From Halobacterium hubeiense (GTDB lineage: Archaea; Halobacteriota; Halobacteria; Halobacteriales; Halobacteriaceae), in assembly GCF_001488575.1 (NCBI RefSeq), contig NZ_LN831302.1:310001-374000 (forward strand): a stretch of DNA of 64,000 bases. Direction: 5' to 3'. Below are positions 1 through 7,543 of this stretch, in pieces (position 1 is the stretch's first letter; the number at the start of each line of letters is the position of its first letter). Position numbers and translations under genes: made by a program. A model generated the notes under the pieces. That model saw nothing but the letters and a program-made list of their open reading frames with translations. It was not told where the DNA came from and ran no database searches.

Positions 1-252
1 GAAGGCGTCCGCGCGCTCGCCCACGACGAAAGCCTTCTTCGCGTCCCGGAGGTGGGCTTCGACGTCCTCGACGTCCAGCGCGGAGCGCAGCGCGTTCAAC
101 ACGCCGAGCGTGTTGTCCGCCTCGACGTCCCACACGTCGTCGGCGTCCGGTAACTCCGCGCGAGCGGCGTCGAGCGCTTCCTCGACGTCCGCGCGCATCT
201 CCTCGGCGGCCTCGCCGAACAGCTCGTCGTCGTCCAGGGATGACTGGCTCAT
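1..252 (-). CDS. Small acidic haloarchaeal protein (DUF5790-like), 3' end outside window
   Basis: The first 84 codons of a minus-strand gene are visible, and the frame stays open past base 1. The start is the ATG at 252. The protein begins MSQSSLDDDELFGEAAEEM and is acidic and mostly helical, with no signal peptide or membrane segment. It resembles the small haloarchaeal family DUF5790, whose function is unknown. The family assignment is from memory of its N-terminal pattern. Its divergent or upstream neighbour is mptD, on the same strand. Confidence 0.6.
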   Translation of the reverse strand, partial: MSQSSLDDDELFGEAAEEMRADVEEALDAARAELPDADDVWDVEADNTLGVLNALRSALDVEDVEAHLRDAKKAFVVGERADAF

Positions 253-321
253 GTCCCGTGATTCGCCCGCGTCCGGCTTAAAAGCCCGCCCCGCAGTGGA
301 CGTGAACGCGGCGCACTCGCC

Positions 322-648
322 TCACTCCACGCTCGCCAGCTCCATCAGCGGGTAGCCGTCCTGCATCGCCATCTCCGCGACGACCTCGCGGCCCTCGTAG
401 TCCACGACGACTTCGACCTCCATGTACTCGCCCGTGAGTTCGGTGTAGCCGTGGTCGGTGTCCAGTTTCTCCGTGAGGATGTCCACGGTCACTGACTCGC
501 AGAACGGCTGGTTCTCGATGGACTTCTCGATTGCGGTCTCCAGACTCGCCGCGCTGTCGGGGCTCACTGGCGTCCCCGCGAACTGGTGGTAGAGCGCGCC
601 GAACTTGATGCCCGCCTCGAAACACGCCTGCTGGGCGTCGGATGCCAT
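322..648 (-). CDS. mptD: Archaeal dihydroneopterin aldolase MptD
   Basis: This 108-residue cytosolic enzyme of the archaeal MptD family (DUF381) would cleave 7,8-dihydroneopterin to 6-hydroxymethyl-dihydropterin and glycolaldehyde in pterin/folate-type cofactor synthesis. The start chosen is the ATG at 648 (MASDAQQACFEAG), because the frame upstream to 720 is a basic, unconserved extension. Family-typical features are visible: CFEAGIKFGALYHQF near residues 9-23, with the conserved Glu11 and His21, the following GTPVSP, and a C-terminal YPLMELASVE. The length matches the family. It is transcribed divergently from azf. Confidence 0.85.
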   Translation of the reverse strand: MASDAQQACFEAGIKFGALYHQFAGTPVSPDSAASLETAIEKSIENQPFCESVTVDILTEKLDTDHGYTELTGEYMEVEVVVDYEGREVVAEMAMQDGYPLMELASVE

Positions 649-755
649 ACCGGACGCTCGGCCGGCCGCGGCTAATCGTTGTCGCCTCTCGGCCGGCCGC
701 GGCCGCCGCCGGAACCGCACCTTTCATTGCGGCGCTCGTCCAGACTCTCAATCGA

Positions 756-1514
756 ATGGACGAGCCGGTTCTCCTCACGGGTGCCGCGGGGCGCGTCGGG
801 CAGGCCATCCTCGACGGCATCGGCGACGACTACGACTGGCGGCTGTTCGACCGCGAACCCCCGACCGGGGACACCGACCACGAGGTCGTCGTCGGCGACG
901 TCACCGACGAGGACGCCGTCCGCGAAGCCGTCGCCGGCGCCGGCGCCGTCATCCACCTCGCTGGCGACCCGCGCCCCGAAGCCCCGTGGGAGAGCGTGCT
1001 CCGGAACAACATCGACGGCGCGCAGACCATCCTCGACGTCGCCGTCGAGGAGGATGTCGAGAAGTTCGTGTTCGCGTCCTCGAATCACGCCGTCGGCCAC
1101 TACGAGCCCGAGCGCAAGCCCGACCTCTACCGCGAGCACGACGACTTCCACCTCGACGGCACGGAACTCCCGCGGCCCGGCAACCTCTACGGCGTCTCGA
1201 AGGCCGCCGGCGAGACGCTCGGCCGGTACTACCACGACGAACACGACCTCTCGTTCGTCGCCGTCCGCATTGGCAACCTCACCGTCGGCCACCCGCCCAT
1301 CGACTACGAGCGCGGGCAGGCGATGTGGCTCTCCCAGCACGACTGCGCGCACCTTTTCGACTGCTGTCTCTCCGCCGACTACGGCTACGAAATCGTCTTC
1401 GGAATCTCCGACAACGACCGGAAGTACTACAGTCTGGAGCGCGCCCGCGAGGTCTTGGGCTACGACCCGCAGGACAACTCCGCGGAGTGGGACGGAGACG
1501 AGAAGGTCGTCTGA
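756..1514 (+). CDS. azf: NAD-dependent glucose-6-phosphate dehydrogenase, Azf type (extended SDR)
   Basis: This 252-residue extended short-chain dehydrogenase/reductase has the Rossmann motif TGAAGRVGQ at residues 8-16. The catalytic Ser (FASSNHAVG) and a Tyr-xxx-Lys pair (LYGVSKAAG) lie in the middle. It resembles haloarchaeal Azf, the NAD-dependent glucose-6-phosphate dehydrogenase of the oxidative pentose phosphate pathway, and bacterial uronate dehydrogenases. The start is the ATG at 756 (MDEPVLLTG); the in-frame upstream extension lacks conservation. Gene order relative to rpa2, histone and UbaA fits the haloarchaeal azf locus. Other NAD-dependent epimerase/dehydratase activities cannot be excluded from sequence. 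Confidence 0.75.
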   Translation: MDEPVLLTGAAGRVGQAILDGIGDDYDWRLFDREPPTGDTDHEVVVGDVTDEDAVREAVAGAGAVIHLAGDPRPEAPWESVLRNNIDGAQTILDVAVEEDVEKFVFASSNHAVGHYEPERKPDLYREHDDFHLDGTELPRPGNLYGVSKAAGETLGRYYHDEHDLSFVAVRIGNLTVGHPPIDYERGQAMWLSQHDCAHLFDCCLSADYGYEIVFGISDNDRKYYSLERAREVLGYDPQDNSAEWDGDEKVV

Positions 1515-1595
1515 CCGCGCCGCCGCGGCGCGTCGCGGGATTGTCGCGTAATCGCCGGAAAGCAGTAGCTTCGCGGCGTGACACGTTGAGGTGGA

Positions 1596-1601
1596 TTTAT
1601 A
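1596..1601 (+). promoter_or_regulatory. TATA box of htpX
   Basis: TTTATA lies with its centre about 27 nt before the ATG at 1626. This spacing puts the expected transcription start at or next to the start codon, so the htpX mRNA is probably leaderless. It also argues for ATG 1626 over the GTG at 1605. Confidence 0.6.
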
Positions 1602-1625
1602 CGTGTGAGTGAACAAATCTCCCGT

Positions 1626-2462
1626 ATGCGACACATCGGCCTCAAAGTCCGGATGGCGATTGTTGGCGCCATCCTCTTCGCGTTCTACTCGGTGGCAGTG
1701 GCTGCCGCGTGGTTTTTCTTCGGTCAGAGCCAGAGCATCCTCGCGCTCGCAATCGTGGGCAGCGTCCTGCTCGTCGGCGTCCAGTACAAGATCGGGAAGT
1801 GGGCGGCCCTGCGGAGCGTGGGGGCCGAAGACATGGACGAGCGGGAGTACCAGCAGATTCACCAGTTCGTCGAGAAGGTCTGCCGCGACCGGAATCTGAA
1901 GAAGCCGAACCTGAAGATTGCGAGCATGGGCGTCCCGAACGCGTTCGCGGTCGGCCGCCGCGGCAACGGCACGGTCGTCGTCTCCCGCGAACTCATTCAG
2001 TTGCTGGACCGCGACGAACTCGAAGGCGTGATCGCCCACGAGTTGGCTCACATCGACAACCGCGATGTCGTCACGATGCAGTTGGGGCAGGGCATCGCGT
2101 CGATCGTCGGCATCGTCGCGCAGTATATTGTTCTGTTCACGGGTGACAACGACCTCGCGGACTTCTTCCTCGCGATTGTGGTCGGGAACATCGTGCAGTT
2201 CTTCGTGATGCTGTTCGTGCTCGCCATCTCGCGGTACCGAGAGTACGTCGCCGACGCCGACGCCAAGCGCATCATCAACGGCGGCGACCCGCTCGCCCGC
2301 GCCCTCGAGAAGATTTCCGAGGGCAACAAGCGCGCTCAGGACTCGAAAATCGACGAGAACGTGAACGCGCTGTGCATCTTCGGCGAGGACCGCGGGCTCC
2401 TCCAGAAGCTCGTCTCCACGCACCCGCCGACGGAGAAGCGCATCGAGCGCCTCCGCTCGTAG
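1626..2462 (+). CDS. htpX: HtpX-like membrane zinc metalloprotease (M48)
   Basis: This 278-residue membrane protease of the M48/HtpX family acts in membrane-protein quality control. Two hydrophobic segments lie at residues about 11-32 and 38-54. The zinc motif HELAH is at residues 138-142, with a further hydrophobic pair around 155-200 and the downstream EYVADADA giving the third zinc ligand (Glu). The start was set at ATG 1626 because the TATA box at 1596-1601 is correctly spaced for a leaderless transcript; a GTG at 1605 would add seven residues. The stop codon is followed directly by the ATG of the next small membrane gene, so the two are probably co-transcribed. Confidence 0.92.
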   Translation: MRHIGLKVRMAIVGAILFAFYSVAVAAAWFFFGQSQSILALAIVGSVLLVGVQYKIGKWAALRSVGAEDMDEREYQQIHQFVEKVCRDRNLKKPNLKIASMGVPNAFAVGRRGNGTVVVSRELIQLLDRDELEGVIAHELAHIDNRDVVTMQLGQGIASIVGIVAQYIVLFTGDNDLADFFLAIVVGNIVQFFVMLFVLAISRYREYVADADAKRIINGGDPLARALEKISEGNKRAQDSKIDENVNALCIFGEDRGLLQKLVSTHPPTEKRIERLRS

Positions 2463-2699
2463 ATGGCCGGGTTTCGCGAACTCCTCGCGGTCGTGCTTGG
2501 CGCCGCGCTCGGGCTCGCGATGATTCTCGCGCCGCGAGCGGCGCTCCGGCTCTCCATCTTCATGGGGCCGAACCGCCGCCGCCGCGGCGACTACGGCACT
2601 GACGAACCCATCCCCGACTGGTGGGCGTGGCTGGTGCGCGCGCTCGGCGTCGCCTGTCTCGGCGTCGCCGGCCTCATCGCCTACCAGACGTACGCCTAA
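2463..2699 (+). CDS. Small two-TM membrane protein of unknown function
   Basis: This 78-residue protein begins on the base after the htpX stop codon. It has an N-terminal hydrophobic helix (about residues 5-23), a basic loop (GPNRRRRGDYG), a tryptophan pair and a second hydrophobic helix (about 57-76). The absence of a gap suggests translational coupling with htpX and perhaps a membrane role beside the protease. I do not recognise a named family. The last four bases overlap the convergent DUF309 gene. Confidence 0.75.
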   Translation: MAGFRELLAVVLGAALGLAMILAPRAALRLSIFMGPNRRRRGDYGTDEPIPDWWAWLVRALGVACLGVAGLIAYQTYA

Positions 2700-3307
2700 T
2701 CGAACAGTCCTGCCACGTCTTCTTCGCGTCGCTGCCGCCGCTGCACGTGCTGGCGCAGCCGCGTCGCCACGAGCGCGCGCTGCTCGGTCTCGGTGACGAA
2801 GTCACAGAGCAACACGCCGAACTCGTTCAACTCCCCCTCTGCGAGCCCGTCCCGAGCGTACTCCGCGCTCTTCTCCACGAACGCCTCGTCGTAGCCGAGG
2901 TCCTCGGCGAGCGCGACCGCGGCCTCGACGCCAGCCGGCGCGTCCAAGTCGTCCAGCGCGAGCGCCCGCCCCTCGTAGGTCAGCGTTACCGGCGCCGCGC
3001 GCTCGATTCGCTCCGGGTCGCTCCCGAGCGCCTTCACGTACGCCCGAACGGTATCGACGTTCACGCCCCGGTAGTCTGCGGGGAGGTCCGCGAGGTACTC
3101 GCTCGCGCTCTCGCAGAGCCCGACCGCGCCCGTCCAGTTCCGGTCGCGGGCGTGATGAATGGCCGCTGAGAACTGGATGAGGCCGTGGAGCAGTCGCTCG
3201 TCGCGTCCGTCGTCGAGCGCCAGCCACTCACGCTCCCACGCGTCGTGGGCGGCGTGGTAGCGGCCGGCGTTGTGAATTGCGATTCCCGCGCGCAGCGCCG
3301 CGTCCAT
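2696..3307 (-). CDS. DUF309 family protein
   Basis: This 203-residue soluble protein has the DUF309 signature near the N-terminus: NAGRYHAAHDAWEREW, with the characteristic His and Trp-Glu residues, followed by a helical LLHGLIQFSAAIHH. The family is found in bacteria and archaea and has no established biochemical role. The C-terminal 60 residues are helical and end in a basic, glutamine-rich stretch. The gene converges on the small membrane gene with a 4-bp overlap and is preceded on the same strand by the PHP-domain gene. Confidence 0.8.
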   Translation of the reverse strand: MDAALRAGIAIHNAGRYHAAHDAWEREWLALDDGRDERLLHGLIQFSAAIHHARDRNWTGAVGLCESASEYLADLPADYRGVNVDTVRAYVKALGSDPERIERAAPVTLTYEGRALALDDLDAPAGVEAAVALAEDLGYDEAFVEKSAEYARDGLAEGELNEFGVLLCDFVTETEQRALVATRLRQHVQRRQRREEDVAGLFD

Positions 3308-3343
3308 ACCACGGGTTCGGCCGCGGGACGCAAACGCGTTTCG

Positions 3344-4099
3344 TCAGGCGCTGTCCATCGACGCCGGCCACGGGCTGACGTACGGCAGGCGCTTCGTCAA
3401 CAGGTACGCGCTCTTCCGCACCGCGCCCTTCGCGTACTGGCGCGTGCTCCGGTGAATTGGCGTGCGCTTCCCCCGGATGTCCGTCTCGCCAGCGCGCAGC
3501 GCCGCCAGCACAGTCTCGGTCGGAATCTCGCTGGCCGGCGTCCCCGGGTCGATCTCGGGGAGCGCGACCTCCGTGTACGCCCGCCCGACGTTCCGAATCG
3601 AGTGCGCGTCGCTGGCGCCGAACCGCGGGTACTCGTGGCGCTGTGCGAACTTCCGCGCGCGCCGGTTCCGGTAGCCCGTGAACACCATCGAGTTGTACAC
3701 CTCGATGCCGTCGCACTCCCCGAGGTTCCGCCGCCGCACCCCGTGGCGGCTCCGCTGGAACGGATGCGGGACGACCGCCACCCCGCCCTGCTCGCGGATG
3801 CCGCGCACCGTCGCCTCGAACGACTGCCCGCGCTCCGGGCGCTCCGTGACGCCGATGGCGAGCACGTGCCCCGCCGCCGTCGACACCTCCACGCCCGGAA
3901 TCCCCACCAGCCCGTACTCCGGCGCCAGCTCCGCCGCCCGCAGCGACTCCTCGATCTCGTCGTGGTCCGTTATCACGACCCCGTCCAGCTCGATGTCGCT
4001 GGCGTGCTCCAGGATGAGCTCCACGGGCTCGTTGGCGTCGTACGACCCCTCCGAGTGGACGTGCGGGTCGATTGCCAGCACCGGCCGGTCCTCGCTCAT
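3344..4099 (-). CDS. PHP-domain metal-dependent phosphoesterase
   Basis: This 251-residue protein has the PHP motifs in order: DPHVHSEGSYD at about residue 11, ITDHDEIEE at about 43, GIPGVEVSTAAGHVLAIG at about 65, VVPHPFQR at about 107 and GASDAHS at about 162. They supply the His/Asp/Glu ligands of a trinuclear metal site. Relatives hydrolyse phosphoesters such as nucleoside 3',5'-bisphosphate or histidinol phosphate; the substrate here is not evident. The C-terminal 50 residues are basic and lack PHP motifs. The gene lies downstream of tRNA-Arg on the same strand. Confidence 0.85.
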   Translation of the reverse strand: MSEDRPVLAIDPHVHSEGSYDANEPVELILEHASDIELDGVVITDHDEIEESLRAAELAPEYGLVGIPGVEVSTAAGHVLAIGVTERPERGQSFEATVRGIREQGGVAVVPHPFQRSRHGVRRRNLGECDGIEVYNSMVFTGYRNRRARKFAQRHEYPRFGASDAHSIRNVGRAYTEVALPEIDPGTPASEIPTETVLAALRAGETDIRGKRTPIHRSTRQYAKGAVRKSAYLLTKRLPYVSPWPASMDSA

Positions 4100-4144
4100 A
4101 CCACCCCCGTACTCGGTCCACCGCTAAGAACTTCGTGCCCGGAA

Positions 4145-4165
4145 CGTCCGGACGGCGATTCGAAC
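4145..4165 (-). repeat. Direct copy of the tRNA-Arg 3' end (possible att remnant)
   Basis: Bases 4145-4160 are identical to 4305-4320, the 3' end of tRNA-Arg. The match continues to 4165 with one mismatch (C for T), giving 20 of 21. It covers the T-loop, the 3' T-stem strand and the acceptor strand but not the 5' half. It lies 160 bp downstream of the tRNA 3' end in the same orientation, as an integrase attachment site would. Confidence 0.55.
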
Positions 4166-4257
4166 CGGGAGAGTCGTTCCGGTTCGCCTCGCGTCGCACG
4201 GCTGTACGGGCTGCGACTCTCCTGCTCAAATCGCCTTGACGTTATCACGCGGTTACG

Positions 4258-4285
4258 CCGTGAGCGACACGGGCGTCGCTCACGG
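4258..4285. repeat. Perfect 11-bp inverted repeat (hairpin)
   Basis: CCGTGAGCGAC at 4258-4268 is the exact reverse complement of 4275-4285, with a 6-nt loop (ACGGGC). It sits 20 bp past the 3' end of tRNA-Arg. It could be a terminator-like structure or part of a small mobile remnant between the two tRNA 3' copies. Confidence 0.5.
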
Positions 4286-4304
4286 GCGTAGTGTGAAGAG
4301 AGAG

Positions 4305-4377
4305 CGTCCGGACGGCGATTTGAACGCCGGTCCCTGGCTCCGCAAGCCAAGAGGATAGTCCACTACCCTATCCGGAC
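4305..4377 (-). tRNA. tRNA-Arg (anticodon GCG)
   Basis: On the minus strand, bases 4377-4305 fold as a 73-nt tRNA. The acceptor GTCCGGA pairs with TCCGGAC and the discriminator is G. The anticodon stem TTGGC/GCCAG carries the loop TTGCGGA (anticodon GCG). The T-stem CGGCG/CGCCG has the loop TTCAAAT. CCA is not encoded. It would decode CGC/CGU arginine codons. Its 3' end is partly duplicated at 4145-4165. Confidence 0.9.
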
Positions 4378-4560
4378 TCACTCTGTCGTAGCCCGGACTT
4401 ACGTAAAGCGGTTACGATTCGGGGTGCGCGCGGAGTCCGTAGATTCAAACCGGAGCGGGCGCCACCCCGTCGCGTGCCATCGATGACCGACAGACGGAGA
4501 CGGCGTAATTCGGCAAGGACAACGCTTATGCGCGGCTCGCGTCTGGAGTGAACTACGATT

Positions 4561-5973
4561 ATGGGCGACGACATCGAGGACGTCTACGGGGACCTCGACA
4601 CCGACGTGTCCCTCGAGGAGTTCCGGGACGCCGTCGAGTCGAAGGTCGAACAGATGGGCGGACTGGCCGACGAGGAGACGGCCGCTATGCTCATCGCCCA
4701 CGAGCTCGAGGACGGCGAGGTCAACGGCGTCGCCGACGTCGAACCGGAGATGGACGAGGTGAAGTTCATCGCGAAGGTGACCAGCATCGGCGACGTCCGC
4801 ACGTTCGAGCGCGAGGACGACGACGAGAACCCGGAGGGCCGCGTGGTGAACGTCGACGTCGCCGACGAGACCGGCAGCGTCCGGCTGTCGCTGTGGGACG
4901 AGCAGGCCGAGGGCGCCAAAGAGGAACTGGAGGTCGGCGACGTGCTCCGCGTGAAGGGCCGGCCGAAGGACGGCTACAACGGCATCGAGGTCAGCGCCGA
5001 CCAGGTCGAGGTGGACAACGAGGAGGACGTCGACGTGCAGGTGCAGGACGAGTACCGCGTCGAGGACCTCTCGCTGGGCATCTCGGACGTGAACCTCACG
5101 GGCGAAGTGCTGGGCACGGAGGACGTGCGGACGTTCGACCGCGACGACGGCAGCGAGGGGCAGGTGTCGAACGTCGTGCTCGGCGACGAGACCGGGCGCG
5201 TGCGCGTCACGCTCTGGGACGAGCAGGCCGAGACCGCGACCGAACTCTCGCAGGGCGAGGTCGTCGAAGTCGTGGACGGCTACGTGCGCGAGCGCGACGG
5301 CAGCCTCGAACTCCACGTCGGCGACCGCGGCGCGGTCGAACCCGTGGACGCGGATGTCGCGTTTGTGCCGGACACCACGGCCATCGAGGACCTCGAACTC
5401 GACGACGTGGCGGACATCGCGGGCGTGATTCGCTCCGCGGACCCCAAGCGGACGTTCGACCGCGACGACGGCAGCGAGGGCCAAGTCCGGAACGTGCGCG
5501 TGCAGGACGACACGGGCGACATCCGCGTGGCGCTGTGGGGCGACAAGGCCGACCTCGACGTCGGGCCGGGCGACGAGGTGGCGTTCGTGGACGTCGAGAT
5601 TCAGGACGGCTGGCAGGACGACATCGAGGCCTCCGCGGGCTGGCAGTCGTCGGTCATCCCGCTCGCCGACGGTGCGACCACCGGCGAGGACGGCGACGAT
5701 TCGGGCAGCGGCCCGACCGGGCTGTCGGCGTTCGAGGACGGCAACGACCCGAGCAGCGACACCGACGACAGTTCGCCGAGCGACGACGACGCGGACGACG
5801 GCGAGGAAGTCGAGTTCACGGGCGTCGTCGTGCAGGCCCAGAACCCCGTGATTCTGGACGACGGCGAGGAGACCGTGAGCGTCGAGACGGACGCGGACGT
5901 CACGCTCGGCCAGGAAGTGACCGTCCGGGGGCTGCTCCGGGACGGTCGCCTCCGCGCCAAGGAACTGCACTGA
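4561..5973 (+). CDS. rpa2: Replication protein A, multi-OB-fold ssDNA-binding protein (Rpa2 type)
   Basis: This 470-residue acidic ssDNA-binding protein would act in replication and repair. After an N-terminal helical region (residues 1-60), three OB folds follow (about 70-160, 175-270 and 275-360), each with a strand pattern ending in V-x-LWD. A Ser/Asp-rich linker (about 380-415) leads to a short OB-like C-terminus starting VEFTGVVVQAQNP. OB2 and OB3 share the almost identical segment RTFDRDDGSEGQV, also near-identical in DNA, which points to internal duplication. The start is the ATG at 4561, with an AT-rich CTTATG about 33 nt before it. The neighbouring histone and deacetylase genes match the haloarchaeal rpa2 locus as I remember it. 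Confidence 0.82.
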   Translation: MGDDIEDVYGDLDTDVSLEEFRDAVESKVEQMGGLADEETAAMLIAHELEDGEVNGVADVEPEMDEVKFIAKVTSIGDVRTFEREDDDENPEGRVVNVDVADETGSVRLSLWDEQAEGAKEELEVGDVLRVKGRPKDGYNGIEVSADQVEVDNEEDVDVQVQDEYRVEDLSLGISDVNLTGEVLGTEDVRTFDRDDGSEGQVSNVVLGDETGRVRVTLWDEQAETATELSQGEVVEVVDGYVRERDGSLELHVGDRGAVEPVDADVAFVPDTTAIEDLELDDVADIAGVIRSADPKRTFDRDDGSEGQVRNVRVQDDTGDIRVALWGDKADLDVGPGDEVAFVDVEIQDGWQDDIEASAGWQSSVIPLADGATTGEDGDDSGSGPTGLSAFEDGNDPSSDTDDSSPSDDDADDGEEVEFTGVVVQAQNPVILDDGEETVSVETDADVTLGQEVTVRGLLRDGRLRAKELH

Positions 5974-6089
5974 CTCGGTTTCGCCGCCTGCCGGCCGCGT
6001 TCGCGTTTCATCCCCGACTTCTCGCCGTCGTGGTGGCGGATTCCGTCCCAACGGAAACAGTTAAGCGTGCAACAGCCACGCATTGACGC

Positions 6090-6521
6090 ATGAGCGTCGA
6101 ACTCCCGTTCGCGCCGGTCGACACCATCATCCGGCGACACGCGGGTGACTTGCGGGTGAGCGCTGACGCGGCCGAGGAACTCGCGCGGCGCATCCAGCGC
6201 CGCGGCGCGTCGCTCGCGCAGGACGCCGCCGAACGAGCCGCCGCCGACGGCCGGAAGACCCTGATGGCGGCAGACTTCGGCGTCGAGACGGTGCCCGACG
6301 CCGACGACCTCACGCTGCCGGTCGCGCCCGTCGACCGCATCGCGCGCCTCGACCTCGACGACCGGTTCCGCGTCTCCAAGGACGCCCGCGTCGCGCTTGC
6401 GGACCTCCTGGAGTCGTACGCCTCCGACGCCGCCGAGGGCGCCGCCGTGCTCGCCGAGCACGCGGGACGACGCACCGTACAGGCCGAGGACGTCCAGACG
6501 TACTTCCAGCTCGTGGAATGA
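6090..6521 (+). CDS. hpyA: Haloarchaeal histone, two fused histone folds
   Basis: This 143-residue protein contains two histone folds in one chain (about residues 1-65 and 72-143), the doublet form typical of haloarchaea. Each half begins with the pattern LPFAPVDTIIRRHAG / LPVAPVDRIARLDLD, and the folds end in ADFGVE and AEDVQTYFQ. It is acidic, unlike eukaryotic histones, and in Halobacterium the homologue has been described more as a regulator than as a bulk packer. TTAAGC about 27 nt upstream fits a leaderless promoter. The gene overlaps the deacetylase gene by 4 bp (ATGA), so they are one transcription unit. Confidence 0.93.
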   Translation: MSVELPFAPVDTIIRRHAGDLRVSADAAEELARRIQRRGASLAQDAAERAAADGRKTLMAADFGVETVPDADDLTLPVAPVDRIARLDLDDRFRVSKDARVALADLLESYASDAAEGAAVLAEHAGRRTVQAEDVQTYFQLVE

Positions 6522-7525
6522 GATTCGGGTTCAGCGAGACGTGTCTCGCGCACGACCCGGGGCCGCGCCACCCCGAGAGCCCGGACCGCCTGCGCGCCAT
6601 CAAGCGCGGGCTCGCGAAGCGCCACAGCGTCTCCTACGAGGGCGCGACGCCCGCCACCGAGGCCGACGCCGCGGCGGTCCACGACCCCGACTACGTCGCC
6701 GAGATTCGGGAGTTCTGCGAGTCCGGCGGCGGCGACTGGGACCCCGACACGACCGCCTCCGAGGAGACGTGGCCCGCCGCGCTCGCCAGCGCGGGCCTCG
6801 CGAAGGACGCCACGCGCGCGGCAGTCAACGGCGCGGCCGGCCGGAACACGCCGTTCGCGCTCGGCCGGCCGCCGGGCCACCACGCCGTCTACGACGACGC
6901 GATGGGGTTCTGTTTCCTGAACAACGCCGCCGTCGCCGCCCAGTACGCCCTCGACGACCTCGGCGCGGACCGCGTCGCCATCTTCGACTGGGACGTCCAC
7001 CACGGCAACGGCACGCAGGACATCTTCTACGACCGCGGCGACGTCTTCTACGCCTCGATTCACGAGGACGGCCTCTACCCGGGCACGGGCGACGCAGACG
7101 AGCACGGCGAGGGCGACGGCGCCGGAGCGACGCTGAACGCGCCGTTCCCCGCCGGCTCCGGGGACGCGGACTTCTGTGCGGCGTTCGACGAACTGCTCGA
7201 ACCCGCCATCACCGACTTCGACCCCGACGTGTTCCTCGTGAGCGCGGGCTTCGACGCCCACCGTCACGACCCCATCTCGCGGATGCACGTCACCACCGAA
7301 GGCTACGGCCTGCTCGCCGATCGCGTCCGGACGCTGGCGGACGCGACGGACGCGGCGCTGGCGTTCATTCTGGAGGGCGGCTACAGCCTCGACACGCTCG
7401 CCGACGGCATCGGCATGGTCCACGAGACGTTCGACGGCCGCGAGCCCGTCGGCCCCGACGACGACGTCAGCGACGACGTCCGCGACCTGCTCGACGGCAT
7501 TCGCGCCTCCCACCCCGCGTTCTGA
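6518..7525 (+). CDS. hdaI: Histone deacetylase / acetylpolyamine amidohydrolase family enzyme
   Basis: This 335-residue zinc hydrolase belongs to the class II HDAC/acetylpolyamine amidohydrolase fold. It has the active-site RPPGHHA (His121, His122), the zinc ligands in DWDVHHGNGTQ (Asp159, His161) and a third Asp in SAGFDAHRHDP. LEGGYSLDTL marks the catalytic Tyr region near the C-terminus. The ATG overlaps the last codons of the histone gene, so the two are translationally coupled. The haloarchaeal homologue (HdaI) is reported to be essential or important in Haloferax. The acetylated substrate, whether histone, other protein or polyamine, cannot be read from sequence. Confidence 0.88.
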   Translation: MRFGFSETCLAHDPGPRHPESPDRLRAIKRGLAKRHSVSYEGATPATEADAAAVHDPDYVAEIREFCESGGGDWDPDTTASEETWPAALASAGLAKDATRAAVNGAAGRNTPFALGRPPGHHAVYDDAMGFCFLNNAAVAAQYALDDLGADRVAIFDWDVHHGNGTQDIFYDRGDVFYASIHEDGLYPGTGDADEHGEGDGAGATLNAPFPAGSGDADFCAAFDELLEPAITDFDPDVFLVSAGFDAHRHDPISRMHVTTEGYGLLADRVRTLADATDAALAFILEGGYSLDTLADGIGMVHETFDGREPVGPDDDVSDDVRDLLDGIRASHPAF

Positions 7526-7543
7526 CTCGGCCGAACCCCGGCC

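Noticed and set aside
672-2423. 583-residue open frame on the minus strand across azf and htpX
   Set aside because: It is antisense to two recognised genes, has no motif and arises from the lack of stops in high-GC DNA.
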